DNA of 64,000 nt from Symsagittifera roscoffensis. Its lineage: Eukaryota > Xenacoelomorpha > Acoela > Convolutidae. The position numbers and the translations under genes were made by a program. The stretch covers positions 16,473,949-16,537,948 of the forward strand of contig NC_087066.1 of the NCBI RefSeq assembly GCF_963678635.1. Reading direction: 5' to 3'. The notes under the pieces were generated by a model that saw only the letters and a list, made by a program, of their open reading frames with translations, had not been told where the DNA came from and made no database searches. This document shows positions 1-10,938 of the stretch, piece after piece. Every line of letters begins with the position of its first letter. The first letter of the stretch is position 1.

Positions 1-96
1 GCTCGTATTCACCTATATGAATATTATGCGATGTACAATCTGATTTGAAGATCAAGTTATGACATTTTGATAGATATAAACTCATGTTGTTATCAC

Positions 97-766
97 TGTA
101 ACATTCGCCCAGAAGTACATACCGACGGAAAATAAAGATAGGCTATGAAACGACTTGCTAGCGTCTAAACATAGCTTCACATGCTTTTAACCGTCTCTTT
201 AAGGTTATTTCTGAGTGTGGTTCAATAACATTAGGTCGACAGAGTTACTTTTTTTAAGGCAATCGGCCAAACGGCGCAAATTAACTTGGTTACATGCAAA
301 ATAGTGAGCTCATGGCTGGGTCTCAGTACCTCCAGACCACGAAGTCACTCCTAAAAATAGGGCTACTACTTAGTTGACATATTACTTTTGTTTTTGTTCA
401 GTAGATAGAGATCAAACCATTCCCTTAACTCCTAGCTTCTCAAAATCTGAAAATGAACTTGATGTCATTTAATTCAATTCATGACATACCAGGAAGCTAA
501 AAATTGTTTTAAAAACTAGTTCCAAGTCTTTTCCCGAGACCCTTCCGGATTTTGGAATCGGGTCAAAGAGCTGTCTTGTTGTCGACCAGGAAGGGTAGCA
601 AACTCCTAACAATAGCCCTCCCCATTCCCGGGCAAAACTTTGTAACGATTATAGCTGCACAATCGTTACAATTCGGATTGCCCTTCCGCCAAAATCCTCG
701 GCTGTAAATTTCTATCTGCTTATTTCAGCAATCTGTCTGTATTTTCTCAGCAAAAATCTTTGTTCT
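97..766 (-). repeat. Diverged LTR fragment related to the giant element (LTR-B, copy 1)
   Basis: The segment begins TGTAACATTCGCCC, the same 14 bases that begin the plus-strand reading of the giant element's LTRs at 18013 and 41590. It keeps other shared blocks in the same order, such as CGACGGA, a GACTGGC/GCGTC block and ACCGTCTC. The remainder is diverged, so this is a related family rather than a copy of the same element. It breaks off near 766. Bases 1-60, just left of it, are repeated at 2304-2363, so the neighbourhood has been segmentally duplicated. Orientation is inferred from the giant element, which is transcribed on the minus strand. Confidence 0.7.
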
Positions 767-818
767 AGAGTGCAACTTTACTTGGGCCTAGTGGTCCAAA
801 CTCCTTGAGCTTGGTTGA

Positions 819-966
819 ATAACGTACTAGAGATAATTCCAGAGCTTACTTATCATGTCTCGAGTAATTGGTTTTAATTAGAGGTTGTTTTAATAACATA
901 CTAGAGTTAATTCCAGAGCTTACTTATCATGTCTCGAGTAATTGGTTTTAATTAGAGATTGTTTTA
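819..966. repeat. Two-unit tandem repeat, about 74 bp
   Basis: Two nearly identical units lie head to tail, one starting with AACGTACTAGAG near 821 and the next with AACATACTAGAG near 895. Both continue through CCAGAGCTTACTTATCATG to GAGRTTGTTTT. Only a few substitutions separate them, so the duplication is fairly young. No coding potential is seen. Confidence 0.85.
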
Positions 967-1749
967 CGAGATTATGCTGAGATAAGGTGAGTTTCTAGTT
1001 TGATCTATCTGAAATTGGATAGAACACACAGTGTCTAATAACAAAAGTGCTTAACACTAAGTTCCCAATTCTGTTTTCAACGGGAATTGCGTATTTTTTG
1101 GTATTTAGAGACCTGGCAATGGGGGCGTTTTATTTGATTTCTAGATTGTGGGTTTTTTTGTAGTGTCTCTTAAGCAGTAACACAATTTTGAGTTCCATTT
1201 CTAGTTGAACCGATAATTGGGGGACCGACCTTTTACCAGACCGATCTTTCAACAGAAAAGATATAATGTTTAGTCCGGTTAAAGACAATGATTTCACGGT
1301 TTTTCAGCGATGTTTTTTTATGTAACCACTTCCGTTTCAAATTTTCCACTAGTTTAAATTTATCTCAATTGAAATAAGGCCTTGTAGTGTGGAAAAGGTT
1401 CGGTCTGGTAAAAAAACCTAGCCCCGTTTATTGGCCTCGACCGATGGAATAAGAATAGCACGAGAAATAAGGTCTCTGGCCCTTGATCCAATGGCTTTGG
1501 AGCCTATCATTCTTAATGTCAAATATGGCATTCTTGGACGATTGTTACAAGCGTAAGAGTTTTGCAAGATATAGGAACGATTTGTGGTCTTCGCTGATAT
1601 ATTAAAAATCATTATAATCATAAAAATACAGAATTTAGGAATAAGATTCAAGGGCTGAATCAAGTTCCCAGTTTTTTTTTATTTTTAGCTAATGTCAAAA
1701 GTTTTGAAATTAAACAGCAGTTGCTAGCATAATTGACTCACCCAGAACA

Positions 1750-2139
1750 TCAATTGCTCTCAGTAATTTTTTCATAGGAGAACTTCCAGTATCTTTCAGG
1801 CAATTTTTCTTTCAATTTTTTGTAATCTATTGTTATCAGGTCGAATCCAAAACAAGCAGGCAATTTATTTTGCAGAAAAGGTACACAGTACCAGAAATTG
1901 TCCTTGCCATTTTTTTTCAGCTTTGACATGAAACACGCGTTTCTGGATACTTGTCGGATCTCGAAGGAATTTTTGGTCCAGGGCAAATCGTGATCGTAAA
2001 CCGAACAACCGTTGCTGATGTTAGCAATTTTGCGGAAGAAAAAAGGATCGTGCGTTTCGTCAAGTAGTGAAAATTTTGTTTGGCTTACACACCTCAGATC
2101 CATATGATATAATTGGTTCAAAGTAGCCACAGCAAGCAT
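1750..2139 (-). CDS. Unrecognised 129-residue ORF between LTR fragments
   Basis: An ATG-started frame encodes about 129 residues with mixed composition and several aromatic and cysteine residues. I do not recognise a family. It sits between two duplicated LTR-B fragments and is followed on the same strand by another short frame (2141-2359), so it may be a remnant of the internal region of a related element. Its composition is more protein-like than most chance frames nearby, but there is no motif, partner or conserved start context to prove it is expressed. Confidence 0.25.
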   Translation of the reverse strand: MLAVATLNQLYHMDLRCVSQTKFSLLDETHDPFFFRKIANISNGCSVYDHDLPWTKNSFEIRQVSRNACFMSKLKKNGKDNFWYCVPFLQNKLPACFGFDLITIDYKKLKEKLPERYWKFSYEKITESN

Positions 2140-2362
2140 TTTAATTTTGATGATAATGATGACGATTTTGACAAAATTCGCTTAATTTGGAAAAAAACTC
2201 TTCTGGTTTTTTGACACTGGCTGTTCTTAGCTGCCAGACCAGATGAAATTTTTTGGTGTTATGATTACTAAAAATTAGGTTTTTCTCAGTATCAGGTTCT
2301 GAAAGCTCGTGTTCACCTATATGAATATTATGCGATGTACAATCTGATTTTAAGATCAAGTT

Positions 2363-3025
2363 ACGAGGTCACTCCTAAAAACAGGGCTACTACTTAGTTG
2401 ACATATTACTTTTGTTTTTGTTCAGTAGATAAAAATCAAACCGTTCCCTTAACTCCTAGCTTCTCAATATCTGAAAGTGAACTTGATGTCATTTAATTCA
2501 ATTCATGACATACCAGGAAGCTAAAAATTGTTTTAAAAACTAGTTCCAAGTCTTTTCCCGAAACCCTTCCGGATTTTGGAATCGGGTCAAAGAGCTGTCT
2601 TGTTGTCGACCAGGAAGGGTAGCAAACTCCTAACAATAGCCCTCCTCATTCCCGGGCAAAACTTCGTAACGATTGTAGCTGCACAATTGTTACAATTCCG
2701 ATTGCCCTTCCGCCAAAATCCTCGGCTGTAAATTTCTATCTGCTTATTTCAGCAATTTGTCTGTGTTTTCTCAGCAAAAATCTTTGTTCTGATTTTTGCG
2801 GCTTTTCAGCTTTCGCAAAAATAAAAAAGATCACGTGTCTTTCTTTTAGAACGAATTTTTAAAAATAAGCATGTCAGCAAAAAGTGACCCTTCCCAGACC
2901 GTATTTTTTTTAAAAAAAAGACTGTTAATACTCAAATCAAAACTGCTCTTCCTTACAGTTTAACTACTTCTAATGAAATTCATTTCGACCAGCCATTTTT
3001 GGCGGCATTCTGGTCGAATGGCACA
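2363..3025 (-). repeat. LTR-B fragment, copy 2, with preserved outer end
   Basis: Bases 2363-2790 repeat 340-766 almost exactly. The copy then continues into sequence missing from copy 1 and ends GGTCGAATGGCACA at 3025. The giant element's LTR ends GGAATGGCACA in the same orientation, so this is the other terminus of the related LTR family. The first part of the LTR (between the equivalents of 61 and 340) is deleted here. Confidence 0.65.
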
Positions 3026-3039
3026 TTAAATATTCTTTT

Positions 3040-3930
3040 TCTTGTATTTGGATTTTTTGAAAAATCTTCCAACTGTTTTTTTAAGAATGTTTGTGAAGTT
3101 TTTCGAAAACTAACCTCTCAAATAAAATATTGCGGGCTTAATGAAAAAAATTGGCAGTGAGAATTTCCGCTGAATTAGCGGCGACTCACGAAGTTTTTTA
3201 CCCAAAAAATTTTCTTACCGAAATGTCAAATTTTTGACTTTTTTTAAATTTTCAAATTTTTGCGAAAAATTCCATGCCCTATCTGAGATTTTGGTTTCAA
3301 TTCGAAGAACGGGTTAGAAGAATTGCATTTGCTTCTTCGACTCAACAACCATTTTTCTGGAACCAAAAATTATGGCCCCTGGATTTTGTGACCGTTTTTT
3401 GTTTGAAAATTTCTTTTTTTTTCTCCAAGATTACCCTCCCAAATCTGACATTTTGAGTTCAATCCAAATACAAGTTGAGTAAATTCCTTCGTCATGAGCA
3501 GTTATGCCTATTTTTAATGCAAAAAGCTATGATTATTGGAAATGTCAAATTTTTGATTTGTTGACCGTTTTTTTTGTACTTTTCTCGCTAACTATCGTGC
3601 CAACTCTGATATCATAAGTTAAATCGAAACAACAGTTGTTGAAAACCTATGTTCATAACTGGCTATGCCCAGTTTGTTTATAAAAAATTATCGTTTTTGA
3701 AATATTCAATTTTTCGAAACTTCGACAGTTTTATGGAAAAATATTGACTTTACGCAAAAACTACCGTGCCAATTCTCAGATTGTGTTCAATCGAAAAACT
3801 TGGTTTTGGGAATTGTTTTTGCGTGAGCTGCCAGGTCCTGTTTTTTCAGAAAACATTTTTGCGTTCAAAAAAAAGTCTTTTGACCGTTTCTTAGAGCTGT
3901 GATGAAACGTTTAACTTAAAGAATCGGTTC
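3040..3930. repeat. Diverged tandem array, monomer about 170 bp
   Basis: Recurring blocks appear in fixed order: a CGAAAACTA block, CCTCYCAAATCTGA, ATTTTGGGTTCAATCG, a GAGC..TAYGCC block, AAAAAGCTATG, GGAAATGTCAAATTTTTGA and TTGACCGTTTTTT. They then start again at intervals of roughly 150-180 bases. The same order recurs at 4669-5260, 5816-6040, 49430-50480 and 63010-64000. Units are too diverged for a clean consensus by eye. Short frames inside (for example 3274-3456) are by-products of the repeat. Confidence 0.6.
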
Positions 3931-4214
3931 CGATAATTGTTCTTGCAGAAGTTTTGATAGAGAAATGTTATCTCATTGTTGAAATTGATACTGGCATAGG
4001 AAAAGCATAGGAAAGTTACAGAAGTGGCTTTTTGACGCTCGCTGATCTTAGTTGGCAGACCCGGCGAAATTTCTCGATACTAAGATTACTTGATCTTTCT
4101 CGGTATCAGTTTATGAAAGTTCGTGTTCACCTAAATGAATTTCATGCGATGTACAATCTGATTTGAAGAACAAGTTAAGAAATTTTGATAAATTTAAATT
4201 CAAGTTGTTATCAC

Positions 4215-5815
4215 TGTAACATTTGCCCGGCAGTACATACCGACGGAAAATGAAGCTAGGTTATGAAACGACTGGCTAGTGTCTAAACACAGCTTCACAT
4301 GATTTCAACCGTCTCCTTAAACGCATTTCTGAGTGTGGTTCAATAACATTGGGTCGACAGAGTAAATTTTATTTAGGGCAACTGGCCAAACTGCGCAAAT
4401 TAACATGGTTACTTGCCAAAATAGTGAGCTCATGGCTGGATCTCAAAATCCCCAGACCATGAGGTCATTCCTAAAAACAGGGCTATTACTTAGTTATCAT
4501 ATTACTTTTGTTTTTGTTCAGTAGATAAAGATCAACCAATTCCCTTAACTCCTAGCTTCTCAAAATCAATAAGCAAACTTGATGTTGTTTAGTTTATTTC
4601 ATGACATACCAGTAAGTTAAAAGTTGTTTTTTAAACCAGTTTCAAATCTTTTACCGTGACCCGTTTTTTTTGAAACTTTTATTTTTTTTATCTAAGACTA
4701 CCCTCCTAAATCTGACATTTTGGCTTCAACCGAAATTACAAATTGTGTGAATCTCTTTGGCATGAGCAGGTACGCCCTATTTTTCCACACAAGAAGCTAT
4801 GATTCTCGGAAATGTCAAATTCTTATGCCAAATCTGATATCATGATTAAAATCAAAACAACACGTTATTGAAACCCTACCTTTAAAACTGGATATGCCCA
4901 GTTTGCGTAAGAAAAAATATCGCCTTCAATTAATTCAGTTTTTTTTAATTTTTAGCAGCTTTGTGGAAAATTTTTGATTTTACGCGAAAACTACCGTGCC
5001 AATTCTCAGGTTGTGTTCAATCGAGAAACTTGGTTTCGGAAATCATTTCTGCGTGAGCGGCCAGATCATGCTTTTTCAGAAATCTTTTTTGAATTCAAAA
5101 GTTTTTTTGACTGTTTCTTAGAGCTGTGATGAAAAATTCAACTTAAAGAGTCGGTTCCGATAATTGTTATTGCAGAAGTAGAGACTCCTCAAGGTTTTGT
5201 AAGAAAAATGTTTTCTCATTGGTAAAATTGTTACTGGGAAACCGTGAGAAAATACAGATTTGGCTTTTTGACGCTCGCTATTCTTTGTTGGCAAACCAGG
5301 CGAAATGTCTCGATACTATGATTACTAGATCTTTCTCGGTATCAGTTTATGAAAACTGGTGTTCACTTAAATGATTTTTTTATGCTATGTACAATCTGAT
5401 TTGAACATCAATTTTTGAAATTTTGCTAAATTTAAACTCATGTTGTTATCACTGTAACACAAGCCCAGAAGTACATACCGACGGAAAATAAAGCTAGGTT
5501 ATGAAACGACGGGCTAGCGTCTAAACACAACTTTACATGCTTTTAACAGTCTCTACCAAGCCATTTCTATGCGTGGTTCATTAAGATCCCTTCGACAAAG
5601 TCATTATTATTCGAGGCTATCTAAAAACAGGGCTGATTCTTAATTATCATATTACTTTAGTTTTTGTTCAATAGATGAAGATCAGCCCATTCCCTTAACT
5701 TCTAGCTTCTCAAAATCTGAAAACGAACTTGATGTTATTTAATTCAACTCATGACATACCAGTAAGCTAAAAGTTGTTTTTAAAAACAGTTTCAATTTTT
5801 TTTACCGTGACCCGT
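4215..5815 (-). repeat. Tandem duplication of about 1.24 kb carrying LTR-B 5' ends
   Basis: Two LTR-B fragments start at 4215 and 5453. Each is preceded by the same roughly 190-base flank (a TTTTTGACGCTCGCT block through GTTGTTATCAC). Each breaks off at the same point (near 4666 and 5815, after TTTACCGTGACCCG), where sequence of the 170-bp repeat family follows. Shared flanks on both sides mean one insertion was duplicated with its surroundings, not two independent insertions. Between 4669 and 5260 the DNA is 170-bp repeat material. No genes are seen. Confidence 0.6.
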
Positions 5816-6823
5816 TTTTTTTAAAGATTTTTTTCTCTAAGACTACCTTCTCAAATCTGACTTTCGGAATTGGGAATCGTTTCTGCTTAAGCGACCAGAT
5901 CCTGCGTTTTCAGGAGATATTTTTGGGTTTAAAAAAATCTTTCAACCGTTTCTTAGAACTTTTGATCGTTTCTGAAAAGTTGTGCGATCAATCTTAAAAC
6001 TCACTCAATCAAATCTGTGATAAAAAGTTCAAATTAAAGAAACGGTTGCGATATTGTTCTTGCAGAAGTAGAGACTCCTCAATGTTTTGTCAGAGAAATG
6101 CTATCTCATAGGTAAAATTGCTGCTGGGGGAAAGCATAAGAAAGCTACAGGTTTTCTAGAAGTCTAGTTGTAGTGTGACATTAGACCAGAATGCCGACAA
6201 AAAATGGTTCGTCAAAATGAATTTTGTTTTGAGTGAATCGACTGTACGAAAAAGCAGTTTCTGTGTTTAACGGTCTTATCTTCCAAAAAGAACGAATTGA
6301 GAAGGAGTTTTTATTTTTAAAAATTCGTACGAAAGGAAAGACACGTGACCTTTTTTAACTTCGCGAGAACTGAAACAGAGCAAAATTCAGAACCGTGAAA
6401 AAAACCGAGCGAATAACAAGAGTTTTTGCTTGTAGAGAAAAATTGAGATGACATCAAGAGAGGCAATTAATGGAAAAACTAGAAGCCTTCCGGATTGTAA
6501 CAATTGTGCTGATACAATCGATACCGGAAGGGTTGAACTGATCTTGAAGGTCAAAACTGGAAACGGCAACGCTTCCTTATCGTGTAGAAGACGGGTCTTC
6601 AGGAAAATTGAAGGAATTAGAAGGGTCTGGAGATATACTTCCGAACTGTTGTTTTTGTAACTTTTAGCTTCCGGAGATGTCCTGAATTCAAATTATAACA
6701 TCTTTTTTCAATTTTTAAGCTATGAGAAACAAGGAATTAAGGAAAGGATCGATCCATCTCCGGTGGATAGTATGATTTTCTCTGCTGTAGAAAAACAAAA
6801 ATTACAAATCTCTGAAGTTCCAG

Positions 6824-7120
6824 ATGGAAGTGTATTTGACAGGAATCGACATGTCAGCTGCATTTGACACCATCGACAGAAAACAGCTAATCAATACATA
6901 TCACAAGATCACTCCTCGAGACGAAGTTCGACTACTAACGAAACTTTTGACGGAAACTAACCTGGAGATCAAGATTGACAGTTATCAGAACCACGAAACA
7001 TTCCCTACCAATATCGGATCCCCTCAGGGAGACGGACTAAACGGAGTCAACTATAATGTGTACCTTGAAAATACCCTTAAAGATGCGAGACAGGAACGAG
7101 ATAAGGTGAAGATAAGGTGA
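6824..7120 (+). pseudogene. LINE reverse transcriptase fragment (palm start)
   Basis: The 98-residue frame contains GIDMSAAFDTIDR, the RT block that supplies the first catalytic aspartate, and GSPQGDGL, the next conserved turn. These motifs and their spacing (about 55 residues) are typical of non-LTR reverse transcriptases. The frame ends at 7120, before the second catalytic block, and no continuation with the two-aspartate motif is found downstream. It is therefore a truncated, non-functional piece of the LINE at 6756-8728. Confidence 0.7.
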
Positions 7121-7548
7121 ACGAATTAAGGAGACATGAACATCTCCTAAAACTGGAAAACCAATTCTGGAAGGTCTGGTGCGGTGTATCATAGCATCAC
7201 AGCTCGAGGAACTTGAGGCACCATTTATTGGAATACGACTTCCTCAACCTACAAGGAGCGTAATGGATTAGACGACTTATCATCGCATTATTTTATTGTT
7301 CAGGACTACACTCATGTATTTGTCACTTTGATAACTTCCTCAGAATTCGAAATACTCAATGCTCTGACTCAATTTTAGGATTCTCAGAAGGAGAAGCCTG
7401 CAGATGCAGACTCTGCGAAAGTCAGCTGACGGACAATTACCATTTATTTCTTTGCAAGAATCTATGTGGGACACCCTTCCAGAAAGTAAAAGCAGTTTTC
7501 TGGATAATTTTTGACGCCCTCGGGTCCTAACAAACAATTTCAGACACT

Positions 7549-7775
7549 CAATTGCAGTTCTGCCATATCCACCTTACCCGGATCAATTTGGGACCGTCTG
7601 AGTCGATTATCCCGGCCTCTCTGAGTCGATTTATTGCATTTCTACCATATCCACATTACCCGGATCAATTTAGGACTATGCCGTCCCCTCTGGGTCGATT
7701 TATTGCATTTCTACCATATTCACTCTATCCGGATCAATTTAGTACCAGTCCGACCCTCTGTTCGGTCGCGGCCTT
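7549..7775. repeat. Three-unit tandem repeat inside the LINE
   Basis: Three units begin near 7549, 7633 and 7702, each with ATTGCAKTTCTRCCATATYCAC followed by CCGGATCAATTTRG. Unit lengths are about 84 and 70 bases. The frame at 7552-7833 is just this repeat read as codons, which explains its repeating peptide. Confidence 0.75.
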
Positions 7776-7982
7776 ATTTGGAACAATCATTGGAAAATCA
7801 ATGATAATCCGAAATTTCATTCCGGTCAAATGATTCGTAGCAATATTAGTGATTTGTAAGCCAAGTTATAGAACCGTACTAACAGCGCTTATATTCCGAG
7901 ACTTTTCAGAGATTTGTCCCAACAAACATGAGTTACATCGTTAAAAAGGGTCACTTTTAATTTATAAACGTTAAAAGCTGAC

Positions 7983-8624
7983 TTGGTATTACCTACATCA
8001 ACTACACCTAGACTACAACCTAGACTTTCCAGAAGACTTGAATTTACACTTCTTCTGTTTTTGGGAGATTCTAAAGACCCGATACGTAGGAAAACGCTAG
8101 CCTCAACAGCCCTAGCAAAATTACATCTAGTCTGGTGCAGCAATAAAATCAAACTGAGAAGACGACTGCGACTGTATAATTGCCTGGTGAAACCGATACT
8201 GCTCTACAACTGCGAAACCTAATGTCTGAGCCAGAGAGAACTAAAACTAATCGACGCGTTCCATCGCCAACAATTACGAAAAGTAATAATGATCAAGTAC
8301 CCATACAAGATATCCAATAAACAACTATACGAACGGTGCGACTCTTCAAAAGTATCACTCGAAGTGACCAGAAGACGCTGGAATGCCCTCGGCCACGTGT
8401 TACGTCCACCAAAGACAACACCCTGCTGGCGGTCCATGGTCCATTTTTCCAATCAAGATGGATTGAAGACCTTCCGAGGAAGAACCCGCATCACACTCGT
8501 GACCACCATTAACGAAGACATCAAACTATTCGAACCAACAAATCAAGAAGCAGCAGCAATCTTTGAAATCGCAACACTGGAGATACTCGAAAACCTGTTT
8601 CACCTCGCTCGAATCGCAGCATAA
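7983..8624 (+). pseudogene. LINE reverse transcriptase C-terminal region with one nonsense codon
   Basis: A single reading frame runs from 7983 to 8624, broken only by a TAA at 8220-8222. The peptide around the break has the pattern expected near the LINE thumb, LLYNCET-stop-CLSQRE, where the family normally has a tryptophan. Further on, RRRWNALGHVLRP matches the arginine-rich, GHVLR-type motif common near the C-terminus of LINE polymerases. The frame ends just before a short 3' untranslated region and the CCTGA-repeat tail. One stop in otherwise good coding sequence suggests fairly recent loss of this part. Confidence 0.7.
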
Positions 8625-9239
8625 AGAAAGTGCTGGAAGAACATCACGAACGCTATCCACTTTGCTGCCCAAGCGACTCAGTCCTAGAAATCCAACTGAG
8701 CTGTGTACGGGCTTACCTGACCTGACCTAAACAAAAACAATAGTAATATGATAACATAATAATGATAATGTATCTACCCAGTTTTTAGGAGTGACCTCGT
8801 GGTCTGGGGATACTGAGATCCAGCCATGAGTTCACTATTTTGTTACAACTAGTTTAATTTGCGCGACTTGGCTGATGGCCTTTAAGCAGTTACAACTGGA
8901 CCCGATGTTATGAGGACCATTTTGAACTGGCTTTGGTAGAGACGATGAAAAGCACGTGAAGCTTTATCTTGACGTTACCCAGTCGTTATAGGATAGAGTT
9001 TTACTTTCCGCCGTTAGGTACTTTCCGGGCGAATGTTACATTGGACCTCGACTGTGTTTCTCGTACGAGTTTTTTGAATTTTCGTAAAAACTATTCTACC
9101 AAATCTGTATTCGCCTAACTTATTAAATAGATTTCCTTTCCCCGTATACAAACTGTGTATTTTCAGATATATGCCCTAGAACTAAATCTAAAATTAATTA
9201 TTATTGAACGGAAAAAATAGCAAAGTCCTGCTGCTCTAG

Positions 9240-9788
9240 GTGTTGCACGTGAAGATTTATGGTGCACTTTATTGGCGCAAGCTCTTTTCGTGCGGTCGTG
9301 CGGCCAAGAAATTTCCAACGAAAAATATTCCCCATCGAGACATCAGTAGGAGGATTGAGCATCAACCTGTCACAAAAAAGAACTACCAGTCGATCCAGAA
9401 GAACGATGACAAACTTATTCTTTGGCACGACTTGATAAACAATACTGTGGCCCCCCACCACAGCAACAGTTGGAAACCTTGTTCAGTAGAACTACTGCTT
9501 TCGATTCTTCACGGACTGCGTCACCGGATCGCAGCAATAGTTTACACAAAACGAACCAACAGCACAGACATACTGAAAAGATTCAGAACATTGGACATCC
9601 TCATTATTCCAGTAAAAAAGTTATTATCCACAAGAAAGAGAAAAAACAACAGAATCTTGCGAGATTCGGGGCAAATTCATCCGTCTTTGATCCTTGAAGG
9701 GAGACTAATCGGAATCGTCTACAGAAGTAGAAATAACTTGAAAAAATTAATCCTGAAGAAACGATCAAAATCTGCTGCGAAGAAATAG
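9240..9788 (+). CDS. Unrecognised 182-residue ORF upstream of the LINE
   Basis: An ATG-started frame ends in a strongly basic tail (LKKRSKSAAKK). The middle contains LILWHDLINNT, followed by a leucine-rich stretch and IAAIVYTKR. It looks like a folded domain rather than a chance frame, and its style resembles accessory domains of invertebrate LINE ORF1 proteins. I cannot assign a family by eye. It lies about 80 bases upstream of the LINE's repeated 5' region, in the same direction, and could be the remains of an older or longer first ORF. Confidence 0.35.
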   Translation: MLHVKIYGALYWRKLFSCGRAAKKFPTKNIPHRDISRRIEHQPVTKKNYQSIQKNDDKLILWHDLINNTVAPHHSNSWKPCSVELLLSILHGLRHRIAAIVYTKRTNSTDILKRFRTLDILIIPVKKLLSTRKRKNNRILRDSGQIHPSLILEGRLIGIVYRSRNNLKKLILKKRSKSAAKK

Positions 9789-9866
9789 AAGAAACAGTCA
9801 AATCCGAAGCGAAGGCAGAGAAAGAACAGCAAAAAATAAAAATCAAGCTTTTTCTGAAATTACAAG

Positions 9867-10055
9867 GGTAGCATCTTGGGACTTAATTGTCTTAGAGCGG
9901 CCCAGTAATAATCAGATTAGGGCTTAGTGTTTTTGAAGCAGAAATTAAGGGGTAGCTTCTTGAGATTTCAGTGTCTCAGTGCGGCCCAGTATTTTTCGTG
10001 AAATTGATTTCATTAGGTAGCTTCTTGAGACTTAAGTGTCTTAGAGCGGCCTGAT
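9867..10055 (+). repeat. Triplicated motif upstream of the LINE ORF1
   Basis: Three copies of a roughly 40-base motif (GGTAGCWTCTTGRGAYTT, then GTCTYAGWGCGGCCYAGTA in the first two copies) begin near 9867, 9951 and 10016, the last ending about 15 bases before the ORF1 ATG at 10071. They look like 5' untranslated-region monomers of the LINE and could contain its promoter, as seen in other LINEs with repeated 5' ends. That role is inference. Confidence 0.7.
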
Positions 10056-10070
10056 AAAATCAACCTTAAT

Positions 10071-10938
10071 ATGCCTCCAAAACTAAAAACTAGACGTAAA
10101 GGTACTGAATCTGTGAGTGGAATGGACGCTTGGCAATGTAAAACGTGCAATAAGACCTATGGTAACATCGATGATAAAGTAATGGAGTGTGATAAATGTC
10201 ATGAACTCTTTTGTACAACATGCATAAATATGTCTGACCAAGTCTACGAAGGTGAAACTTTTAATTGAAGCTGACAAGAATCGAGAACCGGATACACTAC
10301 GGAGCGATCTGGACAAAACAATGGCGAACCTAAACCACATGATGAACGACATCTACAAGTTTGTAGCAGGACCAAGAGCCGTGAATCAAACTGAACAGAA
10401 ACCATGGGACGTGGCCCAACAACCGAAAGTCAAGCCACTAAAAGAAATTATAATGGAAGCATCTGAAGAGCAAAAAAGAGAAAAAGAAGACGACAAAAGA
10501 AGAAAAAAGAACTTGATAATTTACAAAGCACCTGAGAGTACCCATCAAGATGGACATAACAGAAAGGTAGAAGACAAACAACTGATAGAAACTTTTTTAG
10601 CATCCGTCGAAATGGGAAACAAAACAGACACAAGTTTTTTCCAACTTGGGAGGAATAACGATGAAGCCACGACAAACAGACCACTGCTAGTATCCTTTGA
10701 TAACGAAAAAGATATAAACGAGATAATGAAAAACTTGAATAATTTAAAAGATGCCAAATATAAAATCAAAAACCTGTGGATTGGCCCAGACAGGAGTCTC
10801 AAGGAACGAGAAGAAGTCAGAAGATTGATAAAAAAGTCAAAAAACTTAAACGAAAAGGAACAAGGAGACTACGTGCACCTTGTGAGGGGGTTGCAAATAA
10901 TAAGAATGAAGAAAAAACCTCCAACCGGTCTTTATTAA
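10071..10938 (+). pseudogene. LINE ORF1 (PHD-type zinc finger plus coiled coil), frameshifted
   Basis: The first frame (10071-10268) starts at an ATG and encodes a PHD-like finger with paired cysteines: CKTC, then CDKC, then CTTC. The protein continues in another frame from about 10252 to 10938, so a frameshift lies near 10255. The second part has a charged helical region followed by a segment resembling the RRM-like core of LINE ORF1 proteins (KNLIIYKAPES through LLVSFDNEKD). ORF1 proteins of this kind bind the LINE RNA. PHD fingers occur in ORF1 of CR1/L2-type elements. The frameshift makes this copy non-functional unless it is a recoding site. Confidence 0.65.

Larger units (their letters stand above)
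6756..8728 (+). mobile_element. Decayed non-LTR retrotransposon (LINE) nested in an LTR
   Basis: This plus-strand stretch carries a reverse-transcriptase fragment, then a decayed middle, then a good C-terminal LINE region, and ends in a tail of ACCTGACCTGACC type. Reverse-oriented LTR-B sequence flanks both ends. Boundaries are approximate, judged from where LTR similarity stops and resumes. The catalytic palm motif with two aspartates is not found, so the copy is dead. Confidence 0.65.
6174..9042 (+). repeat. Reverse-oriented LTR-B, split by a LINE insertion
   Basis: The segment opens TGTGACATTAGACCAG, the reverse complement of the LTR-B terminus at 3025, and closes GGGCGAATGTTACA at 9042, the reverse complement of the TGTAACATTCGCCC start. 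Between about 6756 and 8728 a LINE interrupts it: the LTR text stops near the block GAATTAAGGAAAGGATCGATC and resumes with AACAAAAACAATAGTAATATG. This looks like a solo LTR with a later LINE insertion. I see no convincing target duplication around 6174 and 9042. The frame at 6448-6660 is not a gene. Confidence 0.6.

Noticed and set aside
6448-6660. 70-residue frame in the reversed LTR
   Set aside because: The DNA matches the LTR-B family elsewhere, where the frame is not open.
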